Part shown: piece by piece, positions 1 to 7,830 of the stretch | How the letters are laid out: the number at the start of each line of letters is the position of its first letter | Numbering within the stretch: the first letter of the stretch is position 1 | Assembly: GCA_002387845.1 (NCBI GenBank) | Contig: DGLB01000076.1 | Span: forward strand, 13,666 to 77,665 | From: Stenotrophomonas maltophilia | Lineage (GTDB): Bacteria; Pseudomonadota; Gammaproteobacteria; Xanthomonadales; Xanthomonadaceae | Length of the DNA: 64,000 bases | Direction of reading: 5' to 3' | The notes under the pieces: generated by a model | What the model was told of the DNA's origin: nothing | The model's input: the letters and a program-made list of their open reading frames with translations, nothing else | Databases searched by the model: none | Program-made: the position numbers and the translations under genes

Positions 1-77
1 TGGGCGAGCTTGCAGCGCAGGTAAAGGATGGCACGCCCGAGATAAAGCGCATCGACCACAGCGGCGTGAAGCTGTAG
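1..77 (+). CDS. C-terminal end of a BON-like small protein (partial)
   Basis: An open frame enters from the left edge and stops at TAG 75-77. The 24 visible residues end in IKRIDHSGVKL. That ending matches the I/V-x-x-V/I-D-x-S ending of the other BON-like proteins nearby (for example GVKSVDLSV at the end of the protein at 712-1011). I infer it is a further member of the same family, but only the tail is visible, so it could be something unrelated. Confidence 0.45.
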   Translation, partial: GELAAQVKDGTPEIKRIDHSGVKL

Positions 78-228
78 AGAGCCGGCTCGCTTACGGCCTC
101 GGTTGCAACGCGCGCTACAGCGGTCTGCGTATTCCGCGCCCGATGCCATTCACGGGGACATAACGGGCGCCGGTAGCAGGATGCTTGTGCGGGGGCGCAC
201 GTGGTACTGAAGCGGGGAGTCGCGCCTC

Positions 229-600
229 ATGGAGCAGACCCGGTTTGCTGTTGTCCCTCAGCTTATCGACCCAACGCATCTTCCGTACCCGTCGGCCAGC
301 GTGGCCGGCGGGCACGCGCCGGTCGACGCGGATCAACGGATCAGCATGTCCATCCATCAGTATCTCGACCGGATGTGCGAAAGCGCAGCTGCAGGGGAGC
401 TGTTTGACGTGGAGGTCCGCACGATATCCGGTGCGGTCCGCATCTGCGGAGCAACAAACTCCGAGTCGCTGTACCAGCAGCTGATCCGGCTGGTTCCCGT
501 CATGCAGGCATCGATCGCTGGAGTCGACGGCATTGATTTCAGCCGCTTGATTCTCGATCGAGGTGACGGGCGGTGTCGCGTGGCGCGGGTGTCATGGTGA
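229..600 (+). CDS. Small BON-like protein, function unknown
   Basis: A 123-residue protein with no signal peptide or membrane segment. After a 45-residue leader it shows one domain of helix, beta strand (LFDVEVRTISGAVRICGAT, roughly residues 63-81), helix and a final strand ending AGVDGIDFSRL. This alternation, with a G-x-V-x-I-x-G turn, resembles the BON fold (about 60 residues, seen in periplasmic and membrane-associated proteins), but the match is weak. A purine-rich GGGGAG lies about 9 bases before the ATG. It is the first complete member of a run of similar genes that continues at 712, 1100 and 3339. No enzymatic residues are apparent. Confidence 0.55.
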   Translation: MEQTRFAVVPQLIDPTHLPYPSASVAGGHAPVDADQRISMSIHQYLDRMCESAAAGELFDVEVRTISGAVRICGATNSESLYQQLIRLVPVMQASIAGVDGIDFSRLILDRGDGRCRVARVSW

Positions 601-711
601 TGATGCGTGCTTGCTGGCAGTGACCTGCCGCAGGTCAAGGTCGAACAGGCGTGTAACCGCGCCACGCCATCATCTTCGCGCGGGCCTTAGCTGAGCCAAA
701 GGAGCCAGGTC

Positions 712-1011
712 ATGGTCATTCGAGATCCGGACACTTCACACCTGTTCCAGAACGGCCCGCCACCGGAGCCGGAGCCGCAGGCTGTTGATCCGGTAGTACA
801 AGCGGTGAGGGCCATCGTTGACGAGGTGAAGGCTGTCGGTGCCACCGCTTACTTTCAGATTTGGATAGACAACAACGATGGCGCAATCAAGCTCTCGGGC
901 AGTGCCAGCTCGATCTCGATGGTTGTCCAGCTCGAAGACAGAGTGCCAAGGATGAAGTCGATCAAAGGGGTGAAGAGCGTCGACCTCAGCGTCTCGAGTC
1001 CTGGTTCTTGA
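712..1011 (+). CDS. Small BON-like protein, function unknown
   Basis: A 99-residue soluble protein with a proline/glutamate-rich N-terminus (residues 12-26), then a helix, the strand pair YFQIWIDNNDGAIKLSG, a helix, and the ending IKGVKSVDLSV. This is the best BON-like match of the cluster, because classical BON domains also end in a V-x-x-V strand after a G-x-V/I-x-L-x-G turn. AAGGAG precedes the ATG by about 8 bases. It has no export signal, unlike the periplasmic BON proteins OsmY and DolP (YraP), so it would act in the cytoplasm unless exported by another route. It could be co-transcribed with 229-600 and 1100-1393. Confidence 0.65.
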   Translation: MVIRDPDTSHLFQNGPPPEPEPQAVDPVVQAVRAIVDEVKAVGATAYFQIWIDNNDGAIKLSGSASSISMVVQLEDRVPRMKSIKGVKSVDLSVSSPGS

Positions 1012-1099
1012 TGTGTCTGCAACAGGCGGCACGCTTCTTTGCGGGCGGGCTGTGCTGGTCATTGAATAAGAGTCGAGACATCACAATGGAGTATCTGAC

Positions 1100-1393
1100 A
1101 TGGGAATAAAATTCGACGTAAACATGGCGGAAGGTTGTGACGAAGACCATCAACTGGCAAGGGAGGTCATGGTGGGGATCAGGGCGTACTTTGCTGAGCA
1201 TGGCGTGGAAAGCGACACGGGAACGCTGACGGTGTCGTCCGTCGATGGCGCTGTCCGAGTCACCGGTCACGTGCTGAACGATGCAACCCGGACCAAGGTG
1301 CTCGAGCAGGCGGCGAAGATTGAGAAGGCCATTCACTCAAGAGGTGTGAATGCCGCAGGAGTCGTCGCAGGCGATCCAAGATACAGGCGCTGA
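1100..1393 (+). CDS. Small BON-like protein, function unknown
   Basis: A 97-residue protein without signal peptide. Its central segment reads as helix (residues 18-35), strand with SVDGAVRVTGHV (about 47-58), helix, then a short strand ending RGVNAAGVV. The turn DGAVRVTG is close to the consensus DG-x-V-x-L-x-G of BON domains. GGAG lies 7-10 bases before the ATG. The gene is followed by a strong intrinsic terminator at 1506-1538, so it is probably the last gene of the small-protein transcription unit. Confidence 0.65.
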   Translation: MGIKFDVNMAEGCDEDHQLAREVMVGIRAYFAEHGVESDTGTLTVSSVDGAVRVTGHVLNDATRTKVLEQAAKIEKAIHSRGVNAAGVVAGDPRYRR

Positions 1394-1708
1394 CCGGTCC
1401 AGCAACGCGCGTCCCATGTGCGGCCGGTAGATCCGGCGTCACCGTCGGATCTGGCTGGCCCCCATCGGCTGCATTGACTACCGGTTTCCTTCGTCCAGTT
1501 TTCAGGCGCGCCCCCGGGCGCGCTTTTCTTTTCTTAATTTGTCCTGAATGGATCCCCATTCACGTTGGTGTGGAGTATATTCACCGCATCGCTTCCCGCA
1601 GGGGTGGGAAGCAGGGGGTGCGGACATTCTGACGAGGGGCTATGGCGCTGTGGTTCAGTGACGATCTCAACGCAGGAGAGGCCTTCGACGGCCGGAAAGG
1701 GAGTTTCC
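1394..1708. other. Intergenic region with terminator, no gene seen
   Basis: About 315 bases without a convincing gene. It contains a small imperfect palindrome near 1430-1455 and the intrinsic terminator at 1506-1538. The remaining 170 bases must hold the promoter of the sensor kinase gene. No regulator site could be recognised. Confidence 0.6.
1506..1538 (+). terminator. Intrinsic terminator after the BON-like genes
   Basis: An 8-bp perfect GC stem (GCGCGCCC at 1506-1513 with GGGCGCGC at 1516-1523, two-base loop) is followed directly by TTTTCTTTTCTT. This is a textbook rho-independent terminator for rightward transcription. Confidence 0.85.
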
Positions 1709-3223
1709 ATGCCACGTAACGGTCCGGTTCTGGGACCTCTGAGCATCCTGCTGGTGGAGGATTCTCCCGGCGATGCCGAACTGCTGAGCGGGCAGATCCT
1801 GGCCGCCGGGCTGGAGGCCAGCTTCGAGCGGGCTGAAAGCGCGGATGAGCTGCGCCGGGCACTGGCGCGCGGTACACCGGACATCGTCCTGTCCGACCTG
1901 AGCCTGCCTGGCTTCTCCGGTCTGGACGCGCTGCGGATCGTGCGCGACAGCCACCCGGACATGCCCTTCATCTTCGTTTCCGGCACCCTGGGTGAAGAGC
2001 CGGCCGTGGCGGCGCTGCGCGAAGGGGCCAACGACTACATCATCAAGCACCAGCCGGCGCGCCTGCCCTCCGCGGTGGCGCGGGCGGTGCGTGATGCGCG
2101 GGGTGCGCTGGACCGCGCCCGGGTCGAGGCCGAACTGATGCGCGCGCAGCGGCTGGAAAGCCTGTCGCTGCTGGCCGCCGGTCTCAGTCATGACCTGCGC
2201 AACATCCTGCAGCCGCTGCTGATCATGCCGGACCTGCTCAAGGCGCGTACCGACGACCCACAACTGCGGCACCTGGCCGACGTCATCGCCGAGTGCGGGC
2301 GCCGCGGGCACGAGATGGCCGAGTCCATGCTGTCGTTCGTGCGCGGCTCGCGCACGCCCAGCGAGCCGATCCGGGTGGCCATGCTGTTCGAGGCCGTGGC
2401 GCTGTTGTTGCGCAGCAACCTGCCGCCCGAGGTCGACCTTCAGCTGCAGGTGGCCGACCCCGATCTGACCGTGCATGCCAACTACACCGAGCTTCAACAG
2501 GTGCTGTTGAACCTGGCCCTGAACTCCATCCAGGCCATGCCAGACGGCGGTCAGCTCACGCTGCTTGCGCAGGCCGATGCAGATGCGCAGGGACTGTCGT
2601 GGCTGCGCATTGCGGTGTCCGACCAGGGCACCGGCATGAGCCCGGAGGTGCTGTCCAACCTGTTCAATCCGTTCTTCACCACCAAACCCAACGGCACCGG
2701 GCTGGGGTTGATGTCGTGCAAGCGCATCATCGAAGGCGCACAGGGTCGCATCCAGGTGCAGAGCGCGCCGGGCGAGGGCACGCGGTTCGATCTGCTGCTG
2801 CCCGCGTACGAGGCTCCGGCCGACGCGCCGGTGTCCGAACCGCCGGTGGCCGCCGGCAGCGGCCAGTCGATCCTGGTGGTGGACGGCGAGGCCACGCGCC
2901 TGTCGCTGCTGGGCAATGCCTTGTCCAGCCAGGGTTATCACCTGCAGCTGGCCTGCGACGGTGCCGCCGCACTGCGCTGGATGCAGCAGGAGGCGATGCC
3001 AGCGCTGGTGATTGCCGACGCCGGCTCCAAGCTGCTGTCGGCCAGTTCGTTGCTGCGCGAGATGGCAGCCTTGGGTTATCACGGCCCGGTGCTGGTGCTG
3101 GAAAGCGAGGACGTGCCGGTGCGGCGTGGGCGATTCCCGGTGGGCATTCCGGTGCATGTGCTGCGCAAACCGCTGGAGATGCAGCAGGTGTTCCGGTCTG
3201 TGGCCGAAGCCCTCAACGCATAG
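1709..3223 (+). CDS. Hybrid sensor histidine kinase with N-terminal REC and degenerate C-terminal REC
   Basis: Start chosen at ATG 1709, which has GGAAAGGGAG just upstream and begins MPRNGPVLGPL right before the first domain; 504 residues. Residues 12-125 form a receiver domain with the acidic pair E17/D18, phospho-acceptor D63 and K113. A HisKA-type helix follows with H161 in GLSHDLRN, then a HATPase_c domain with GTGLGL. The last 120 residues resemble a second receiver, but its acidic pair is replaced (VVDGEA) and the acceptor region is altered (VIADAGS), although the RKP lysine remains. With no membrane segment or input domain, the kinase is cytosolic and probably takes its signal through the first receiver from another kinase. 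It has no cognate response regulator beside it; the flanking genes are BON-like proteins of unknown function. Confidence 0.88.
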   Translation: MPRNGPVLGPLSILLVEDSPGDAELLSGQILAAGLEASFERAESADELRRALARGTPDIVLSDLSLPGFSGLDALRIVRDSHPDMPFIFVSGTLGEEPAVAALREGANDYIIKHQPARLPSAVARAVRDARGALDRARVEAELMRAQRLESLSLLAAGLSHDLRNILQPLLIMPDLLKARTDDPQLRHLADVIAECGRRGHEMAESMLSFVRGSRTPSEPIRVAMLFEAVALLLRSNLPPEVDLQLQVADPDLTVHANYTELQQVLLNLALNSIQAMPDGGQLTLLAQADADAQGLSWLRIAVSDQGTGMSPEVLSNLFNPFFTTKPNGTGLGLMSCKRIIEGAQGRIQVQSAPGEGTRFDLLLPAYEAPADAPVSEPPVAAGSGQSILVVDGEATRLSLLGNALSSQGYHLQLACDGAAALRWMQQEAMPALVIADAGSKLLSASSLLREMAALGYHGPVLVLESEDVPVRRGRFPVGIPVHVLRKPLEMQQVFRSVAEALNA

Positions 3224-3250
3224 CGCCGGGCTCTGCCCGGGCGAGGCAAC

Positions 3251-3272
3251 GCCGGTCGGACGTACGACCGGC
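3251..3272. repeat. REP-like hairpin
   Basis: A perfect 8-bp inverted repeat (GCCGGTCG at 3251-3258, CGACCGGC at 3265-3272) lies between the kinase gene and the double BON-like gene. It resembles the stem of the GTAG-type palindromes elsewhere in the window but lacks the GTAG box. It could also work as an RNA hairpin that protects or terminates the upstream mRNA; there is no T-tract. Confidence 0.5.
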
Positions 3273-3338
3273 CGATTCACAGGTGGCTAACACCGTACAG
3301 GCGCAGCATGGCGGCGCGGGGGCGCTCAAGGGTTGACC

Positions 3339-3989
3339 ATGGGGCTCAATGTCATGTCAAACACTCACCTTGTCTACTTCGATTTCGATTCCTCTCGCCT
3401 TGCGGTAAGAAGTGGTCGTGTGATCACGCCCGAGGTTGATCTGGACGACGATAAGTCGGACATCCAGAAGCCGCTCGGGAACGATGAGGACTTATGCCTG
3501 CGTGTAGCAGGCCTCATTTCACATCGTTACGAGGACAGTGATACGCCGCTCATGGACTACTTCTTCTCGGTAACTACCAAACGAGGGGTGGTCCGCATCG
3601 TGGGCATCACCCGAACCGCGCAGGCGCTCGAGACGTTCACTGAATGTCTCGAAGCGACGAAAGGAACAGTTGGGGTCAAGGAAGTAGATACGACGGATGT
3701 AATCCATGCGAAGGATCCGCACATAGAAAACTATGAGGGTTACTCTGACTACACAAGGGATTTCATTTCCAGTCTTAGCCAGCACATCAAGCGCGCGATC
3801 AAGTCCTACTGGGTACTGAAGATCGACCAGGTTACGGAGGGCATACGGATCAGAGGGCGCGTGGAATACAAGGAAGACTACGGTGCCTTTCGCTTTGCGG
3901 TGGACGTTGTCATGCGGCAGTGGAACCGGAAGGACGTGGATGTCTCAGGTGTGAGCTTCTCCGACGTGTCCCTGCCAAAGGACGCGTAG
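3339..3989 (+). CDS. Protein with two BON-like domains, function unknown
   Basis: Start taken at ATG 3339, which has AAGGG about 6 bases upstream; TTG 3333 and ATG 3354 are alternatives. The 216-residue protein has no signal peptide. An acidic segment near residues 30-45 (VDLDDDKSD) is followed by a first domain ending in GVKEVDTTDVI (around residue 125) and a second ending in VDVSGVSFSDVSL (around residue 213). Each has the helix-strand-turn-strand-helix-strand order of the neighbouring single-domain proteins, with turns KRGVVRIVG and TEGIRIRG. It therefore looks like a tandem duplication of the same unit. Codon use is less GC-biased than in the adjacent housekeeping genes. Confidence 0.6.
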   Translation: MGLNVMSNTHLVYFDFDSSRLAVRSGRVITPEVDLDDDKSDIQKPLGNDEDLCLRVAGLISHRYEDSDTPLMDYFFSVTTKRGVVRIVGITRTAQALETFTECLEATKGTVGVKEVDTTDVIHAKDPHIENYEGYSDYTRDFISSLSQHIKRAIKSYWVLKIDQVTEGIRIRGRVEYKEDYGAFRFAVDVVMRQWNRKDVDVSGVSFSDVSLPKDA

Positions 3990-4013
3990 CCGCTGTAGCA
4001 GCGTGGTGGGGCC

Positions 4014-4059
4014 GGTAGCGCCGGGCGCACCCCTTGGGCCGGCCAACGGCCGGCGCTAT
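4014..4059. repeat. Paired GTAG (SMAG-type) REP palindromes
   Basis: A GGTAGCGCCGG element faces an opposite-strand copy (GGCCGGCCAACGGCCGGCGCTA), giving a head-to-head REP doublet. It separates the convergent ends of the double BON-like gene and the Anbu protease gene, the usual extragenic position of such repeats. Confidence 0.8.
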
Positions 4060-4089
4060 CGGTCGCGTGCAACGTAGACGATCAATGGA

Positions 4090-4827
4090 TCAACCGGTTT
4101 CCCAAGGGAACCGCGGCAGTGCGGCCACCGCCTGCTCCAGCCGCCGCGACCAGTTGCCGTGGATATCCGCGTACAACGGGCTGTCGGCGGCCAGGCGCAT
4201 GCGCTGGGTGATCTGCAGGTCGCCGGCGCGCAGCAGCACGAGGTCGAACGGCAGGCCCACGGAAAGATTTGAACGCACGGTGGAGTCAAGCGACACAACC
4301 GCGGTGCGCGCCGCATCGTCCAGCCGCGTGTGCGAGCGGATGATGCGGTCCAGGATCGGCTTGCCGTACTTCGATTCGCCGATCTGCAGGAACGGGGTTT
4401 CCGGCGAGGCGGCAATGGCATTGCCCAGTGGGTAGATCATGTACAGGCCCGGCCGCTCGTTGCCGACCTGGCCGCCCAGGATCAGCGTGGCCTGGGTGTT
4501 CACCCCGTCGTGGCCGTGCTCCGGGGTGCTGCTTTTGACCTGGCTGTCCACCAGCACCCGGCCCACGTACTCCGCCACCTCGAACAGGTGGCGGTAGGCC
4601 AGCAGGCTCTCGGCCCGCTGCTCCTCGGCATCGCGGCGCAGCCGGGACACCAGCAACTGGGTGGTGGCGAGGTTGCCCGCCGCCATGAGCACGAACACCG
4701 CCTGGCCTGGAAACTCGAACTCGTGCAGCTTGCGGTGCACGCGGACATCGTCCAGCGAGGCGTTGGTCCGGGTATCGGCGGCGAAGACCAGGCCTTCGTC
4801 CACCTCGATGCCGACGCAATAGGTCAT
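4090..4827 (-). CDS. Anbu, proteasome-type (HslV-like) peptidase
   Basis: A 245-residue protein with the N-terminus MTYCVGIEVDEGLVFAADTRTN, the pattern of the Anbu (ancestral beta subunit) branch of the Ntn-hydrolase proteasome family. Thr2 would be the nucleophile after removal of Met1. GLVFAADTR and the later DST(V)RSNLSVG segments are conserved parts of the fold. Family members form self-compartmentalised rings, and their physiological substrates are poorly known. In many proteobacteria anbu sits with genes for an alpha-E protein, a circularly permuted ATP-grasp and a transglutaminase-like protease. None of these is adjacent here, so this copy stands alone. It is divergent from folK. Confidence 0.88.
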   Translation of the reverse strand: MTYCVGIEVDEGLVFAADTRTNASLDDVRVHRKLHEFEFPGQAVFVLMAAGNLATTQLLVSRLRRDAEEQRAESLLAYRHLFEVAEYVGRVLVDSQVKSSTPEHGHDGVNTQATLILGGQVGNERPGLYMIYPLGNAIAASPETPFLQIGESKYGKPILDRIIRSHTRLDDAARTAVVSLDSTVRSNLSVGLPFDLVLLRAGDLQITQRMRLAADSPLYADIHGNWSRRLEQAVAALPRFPWETG

Positions 4828-4911
4828 GACAACCCTCTATGATGTGCACCCCGATTCTATGCGGTGGCCGTGATGGCACCATGTGGATTCGCCCCACGTA
4901 CGCTGAACACC

Positions 4912-5400
4912 ATGACCACTGTGCTTCTGAGCCTGGGCAGCAACCTGCAGCCGCAACAGCATCTTCACGCCGCGGTGGAGGCCCTGCGCGCGCGGTTTGG
5001 CGCGATCGCGGTCTCGCCGGCCTACCGTACGGCGGCAGTGGGCTTCGACGGCCCCGCTTTCCTGAACAACGCGGTGGCGATCGAGACCGAGGTGCCGCTG
5101 GCGTCGCTGGATACGTGGCTTCACGCGCTGGAAGACGCCCATGGGCGCGATCGCAGCGGGCCGCGGTTCTCTGACCGCACCCTGGACATCGACGTGGTGT
5201 TCTATGGCGACCTGATCGTGGAAGGCCCTGGCCACCTGCGCATTCCGCGCCCGGAGCTGAAGCATGCGTTCGTGATCAAGCCGCTGGCGGATATCGCCCC
5301 GGGCTTCGTGGATCCGGTCAGCGGGCTCACCCTGGCGCAGCTGTGGCGCGCGCATGGGCAGCACGACGAGGCATTCGAGGTGGTGGAGCTCACCCCGTAA
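4912..5400 (+). CDS. folK: 2-amino-4-hydroxy-6-hydroxymethyldihydropteridine pyrophosphokinase
   Basis: Start at ATG 4912 gives MTTVLLSLGSNLQPQ, the standard HPPK N-terminus, and a 162-residue protein. The enzyme transfers pyrophosphate from ATP to 6-hydroxymethyl-dihydropterin in folate synthesis. The signature RFSDRTLDIDVVFYGD carries the Mg-binding D-x-D pair, and the FLN and HALED motifs are in place. The next gene, convergent, is a pteridine reductase-type SDR, so two pterin enzymes are side by side. An upstream in-frame start exists at 4864 but would extend the protein into the anbu promoter region without homology. Confidence 0.95.
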   Translation: MTTVLLSLGSNLQPQQHLHAAVEALRARFGAIAVSPAYRTAAVGFDGPAFLNNAVAIETEVPLASLDTWLHALEDAHGRDRSGPRFSDRTLDIDVVFYGDLIVEGPGHLRIPRPELKHAFVIKPLADIAPGFVDPVSGLTLAQLWRAHGQHDEAFEVVELTP

Positions 5401-5434
5401 TCGGGACCCGGTGGTGCCGGCTGTCGACCGGCCC

Positions 5435-6172
5435 TCATGAAAGGGTTCGACCCCCGTCCACCCGCAGCGTATGCCCCGTCACGAACGGCGCGTCACTGGC
5501 CAGCCAGTACACCGCCTCGGCGATCTCCTCCACCGTGCCGGTGCGCCCCAGCGGCGTGCGCGCCAGCAGGGCCTGACGGGCAAAGTCGTCCTTGCCCTGT
5601 TCCGGCCACAGGATCGCGCCGGGGGCCACCGCATTCACCCGCACCTTCGGGGCCAGTTCCAGTGCCAGTGACCGGGTGATCATCTCCAGCGCCGCCTTGG
5701 CCGCGCTGTACACCGCGTGGTCGCGCATCGGGTCGGTGCCGTGCAGGTCGGTCAGGTTGACGATGCAGCCCTGCTGGCGGCGCAGGTGCGGCGCGGCGGC
5801 CTGGGCCAGCAGCAGGGGCGCGCGGGCGTTGACCGCGAACAGGTCGTCCCACTGTTCGGCGGTGGTCTGCCCCAGCAGGGTGGGGTAGAAGTTGGAGGCG
5901 TTGTTCACCAGCGCATCCAGCCGCCCGAACTGGGCCACCGTCTGTTCCACAAGATCGGGAAGGGCGGCGGCATCGCGCAGGTCGGCCTGCAGGGCCAGCA
6001 CGCTGCCGGGGCGCAGCATGTCCAGGTCGAAGGCGGCCTGCTGCAGTTCAGCGGTCGAGGTGTTGGCATGCAGCACCACCGACCAGCCACAGGCGTGGAA
6101 CTGGCGGGCAATGGCCGCGCCAATCCGGCGGGCGCTGCCGGTGATCAGCACCACGGGTGCGCTGTCGGTCAT
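5435..6172 (-). CDS. Pteridine reductase-type short-chain dehydrogenase
   Basis: Start at the ATG of MTDSAPVVLITGS (6172), preceded by GGAG; 245 residues. The nucleotide motif is TGSARRIG, whose arginine form (TGxxxRxG) marks the PTR1/FolM group of NADPH-dependent pteridine reductases rather than typical SDRs. NNAS, the catalytic YSAAK and the C-terminal DGGRTL follow in normal order. It would reduce dihydrobiopterin or dihydrofolate. Its location tail-to-tail with folK agrees with a pterin role. A different SDR substrate cannot be excluded from sequence alone. Confidence 0.85.
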   Translation of the reverse strand: MTDSAPVVLITGSARRIGAAIARQFHACGWSVVLHANTSTAELQQAAFDLDMLRPGSVLALQADLRDAAALPDLVEQTVAQFGRLDALVNNASNFYPTLLGQTTAEQWDDLFAVNARAPLLLAQAAAPHLRRQQGCIVNLTDLHGTDPMRDHAVYSAAKAALEMITRSLALELAPKVRVNAVAPGAILWPEQGKDDFARQALLARTPLGRTGTVEEIAEAVYWLASDAPFVTGHTLRVDGGRTLS

Positions 6173-6227
6173 CGGGGAATCTCCGTGCTCGGCTATGCTG
6201 TGCATTGTCACCGCAATCGACCGCGCC

Positions 6228-7412
6228 ATGCATTCTTCCCTGCCTCTTCCCGACGCCGACGCCCTGGCCCACAGCGAACAGCTGCGCGAGGCGCTGTCCG
6301 CTGAAATCCTCGCCAATGGCGGCCTGATGCCGTTTTCGCGCTTCATGGAACTGAGCCTTTACGCGCCGGGCTGGGGCTACTACAGCGCCGGTGCCAGCAA
6401 GTTCGGCCCGGCGGGCGATTTCACCACCGCTCCGGAAATGGGCTCGCTGTTCACCGCCACCCTGGCCAATGCCGTGGCCCCGGTGATGCAGCAGCTGGGC
6501 CCGCAGGCGCGCTTTCTGGAACTGGGCGGCGGCAGCGGTGCGTTTGCTGAAATCATGCTCAAGCGGCTGCTGGAGCTGGATGCGCTGCCCGAGCGTTACG
6601 CCATTCTGGAGCCCAGTGCGGATCTGCGCGAACGCCAGCGCGAGCGGCTGGAAAAAGCGCTCATTCCGCCGGTGTTCGCGCTGGTGGAGTGGCTCGACCG
6701 ACCGTTCGATGACGACTGGGACGGCATGGTGTTCGCCAATGAAGTGATTGACGCGCTGCCCACGCCGCGCTTCCTGGCCAAGGACGGCATGATCCACGAG
6801 GAAACCGTGGAACTGGATGCCGAAGGCGCCTTCATGCGCGGTGCGCAGCCGGCCGATGCCCTGCTCAGTGCCGCCGTGCGCCATGTGGAGCGTTACCTGG
6901 GCCAGCCGTTTGCCGACGGCTACCGATCCGAACTGCTGCCGCAGCTGCCGTACTGGATACAGGCGGTGGCCGGCGGACTGAAGCGCGGTGCGATGCTGTT
7001 CGTCGATTACGGCTACCCGCGCCACGAGTATTACCAGCCCGAGCGCGACGACGGCACGGTACGTGCGTTCTATCGCCACCATGTGCACAACGACGTCTAC
7101 AAATGGCCGGGCCTGCAGGACATCACCGCATCGGTGGACTTCACCGCGCTGGCCGAAGCGGGAACCGGTGCCGGGTTTGACCTGGCCGGTTACTGCACGC
7201 AGTCCAGCTTCCTGCTCGGCAACGGGCTGGACCGCCTGCTCACGCTGGCAGAGGAGCGCACCGACGAGGTCGGCAAGCTGCGCCTGCGTGACCAGGTAAA
7301 GAAACTGACACTGCCCACGGAAATGGGCGAGCGTTTCCAGGTGATGGGCTTCCAGCGCGATGTCAGCATGGATGCCTCGTTCCTGGTTGGCGATCTGACC
7401 TGGCGATTGTGA
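6228..7412 (+). CDS. MidA/NDUFAF7-family SAM-dependent methyltransferase
   Basis: Start at ATG 6228 (MHSSLPLPDADA), giving 394 residues, normal for the family. The N-terminal region carries GLMPFSRFMELSLYAPGWGYYS, and the SAM-binding glycine motif FLELGGGSGAF follows near residue 105. FANEVIDALP near residue 175 is the conserved DUF185 signature. NDUFAF7 methylates an arginine of mitochondrial complex I; the bacterial substrate is not established. The gene starts 56 bases from the divergent pteridine reductase and runs directly into the VanZ-like gene (one base between stop and start), so the two are probably co-translated. Confidence 0.9.
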   Translation: MHSSLPLPDADALAHSEQLREALSAEILANGGLMPFSRFMELSLYAPGWGYYSAGASKFGPAGDFTTAPEMGSLFTATLANAVAPVMQQLGPQARFLELGGGSGAFAEIMLKRLLELDALPERYAILEPSADLRERQRERLEKALIPPVFALVEWLDRPFDDDWDGMVFANEVIDALPTPRFLAKDGMIHEETVELDAEGAFMRGAQPADALLSAAVRHVERYLGQPFADGYRSELLPQLPYWIQAVAGGLKRGAMLFVDYGYPRHEYYQPERDDGTVRAFYRHHVHNDVYKWPGLQDITASVDFTALAEAGTGAGFDLAGYCTQSSFLLGNGLDRLLTLAEERTDEVGKLRLRDQVKKLTLPTEMGERFQVMGFQRDVSMDASFLVGDLTWRL

Positions 7413-7413
7413 G

Positions 7414-7806
7414 ATGACCATGACAGGGATGTTGAAGCCGCTGCGGCGGCCGCGGTTCTGGCTGGGGCTTTGGTGGTTGGCGGTGATCAGCGTGATTGTG
7501 GTCTGCCTGATTCCACCGCCGCCGCTGCCGGACCTGCCGAAGAACAGCGACAAGGTGGAGCATTTCCTGGCCTATTTCCTGTTGGCGGGGTCGGCGGTGC
7601 AGATCTACCGCACGCGTGCAGCAGTGTGGTGGGCTGCTGTGGGGTTGGTGTTGATGGGGGTTGGCGTGGAGTTTGCGCAGGGCGCGTTGACCGATAACCG
7701 CAGCGCGGACCCGGCCGATGCCGTGGCCAATACCCTCGGGGTGATTGCCGGGATGGCCATTCGCTTTACCCCGTTGCGGGATCTGTTGCTGCGGTTGAAG
7801 GGCTGA
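7414..7806 (+). CDS. VanZ-like membrane protein
   Basis: A 130-residue protein with about four hydrophobic segments (residues 15-33, 53-65, 73-89, 108-118). The motif DKVEHFLAYFLLAG and the later FAQGALTDNRSADPADAVANTLG are the conserved VanZ-like pattern. VanZ itself gives low-level teicoplanin resistance, but most family members have no known role. The ATG follows the methyltransferase stop by a single base, so expression is coupled. No resistance genes lie nearby, so a resistance role is not implied. Confidence 0.8.
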   Translation: MTMTGMLKPLRRPRFWLGLWWLAVISVIVVCLIPPPPLPDLPKNSDKVEHFLAYFLLAGSAVQIYRTRAAVWWAAVGLVLMGVGVEFAQGALTDNRSADPADAVANTLGVIAGMAIRFTPLRDLLLRLKG

Positions 7807-7830
7807 ACCCGGGATGGCACGCCACAGATG

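Noticed and set aside
3251..3272. Intrinsic terminator
   Set aside because: The stem is good, but no T-run follows in either direction; kept as a REP-like hairpin.
4014..4059. tRNA-like cloverleaf
   Set aside because: The two hairpins are opposed REP elements; no acceptor stem, T-loop or anticodon arm is found.
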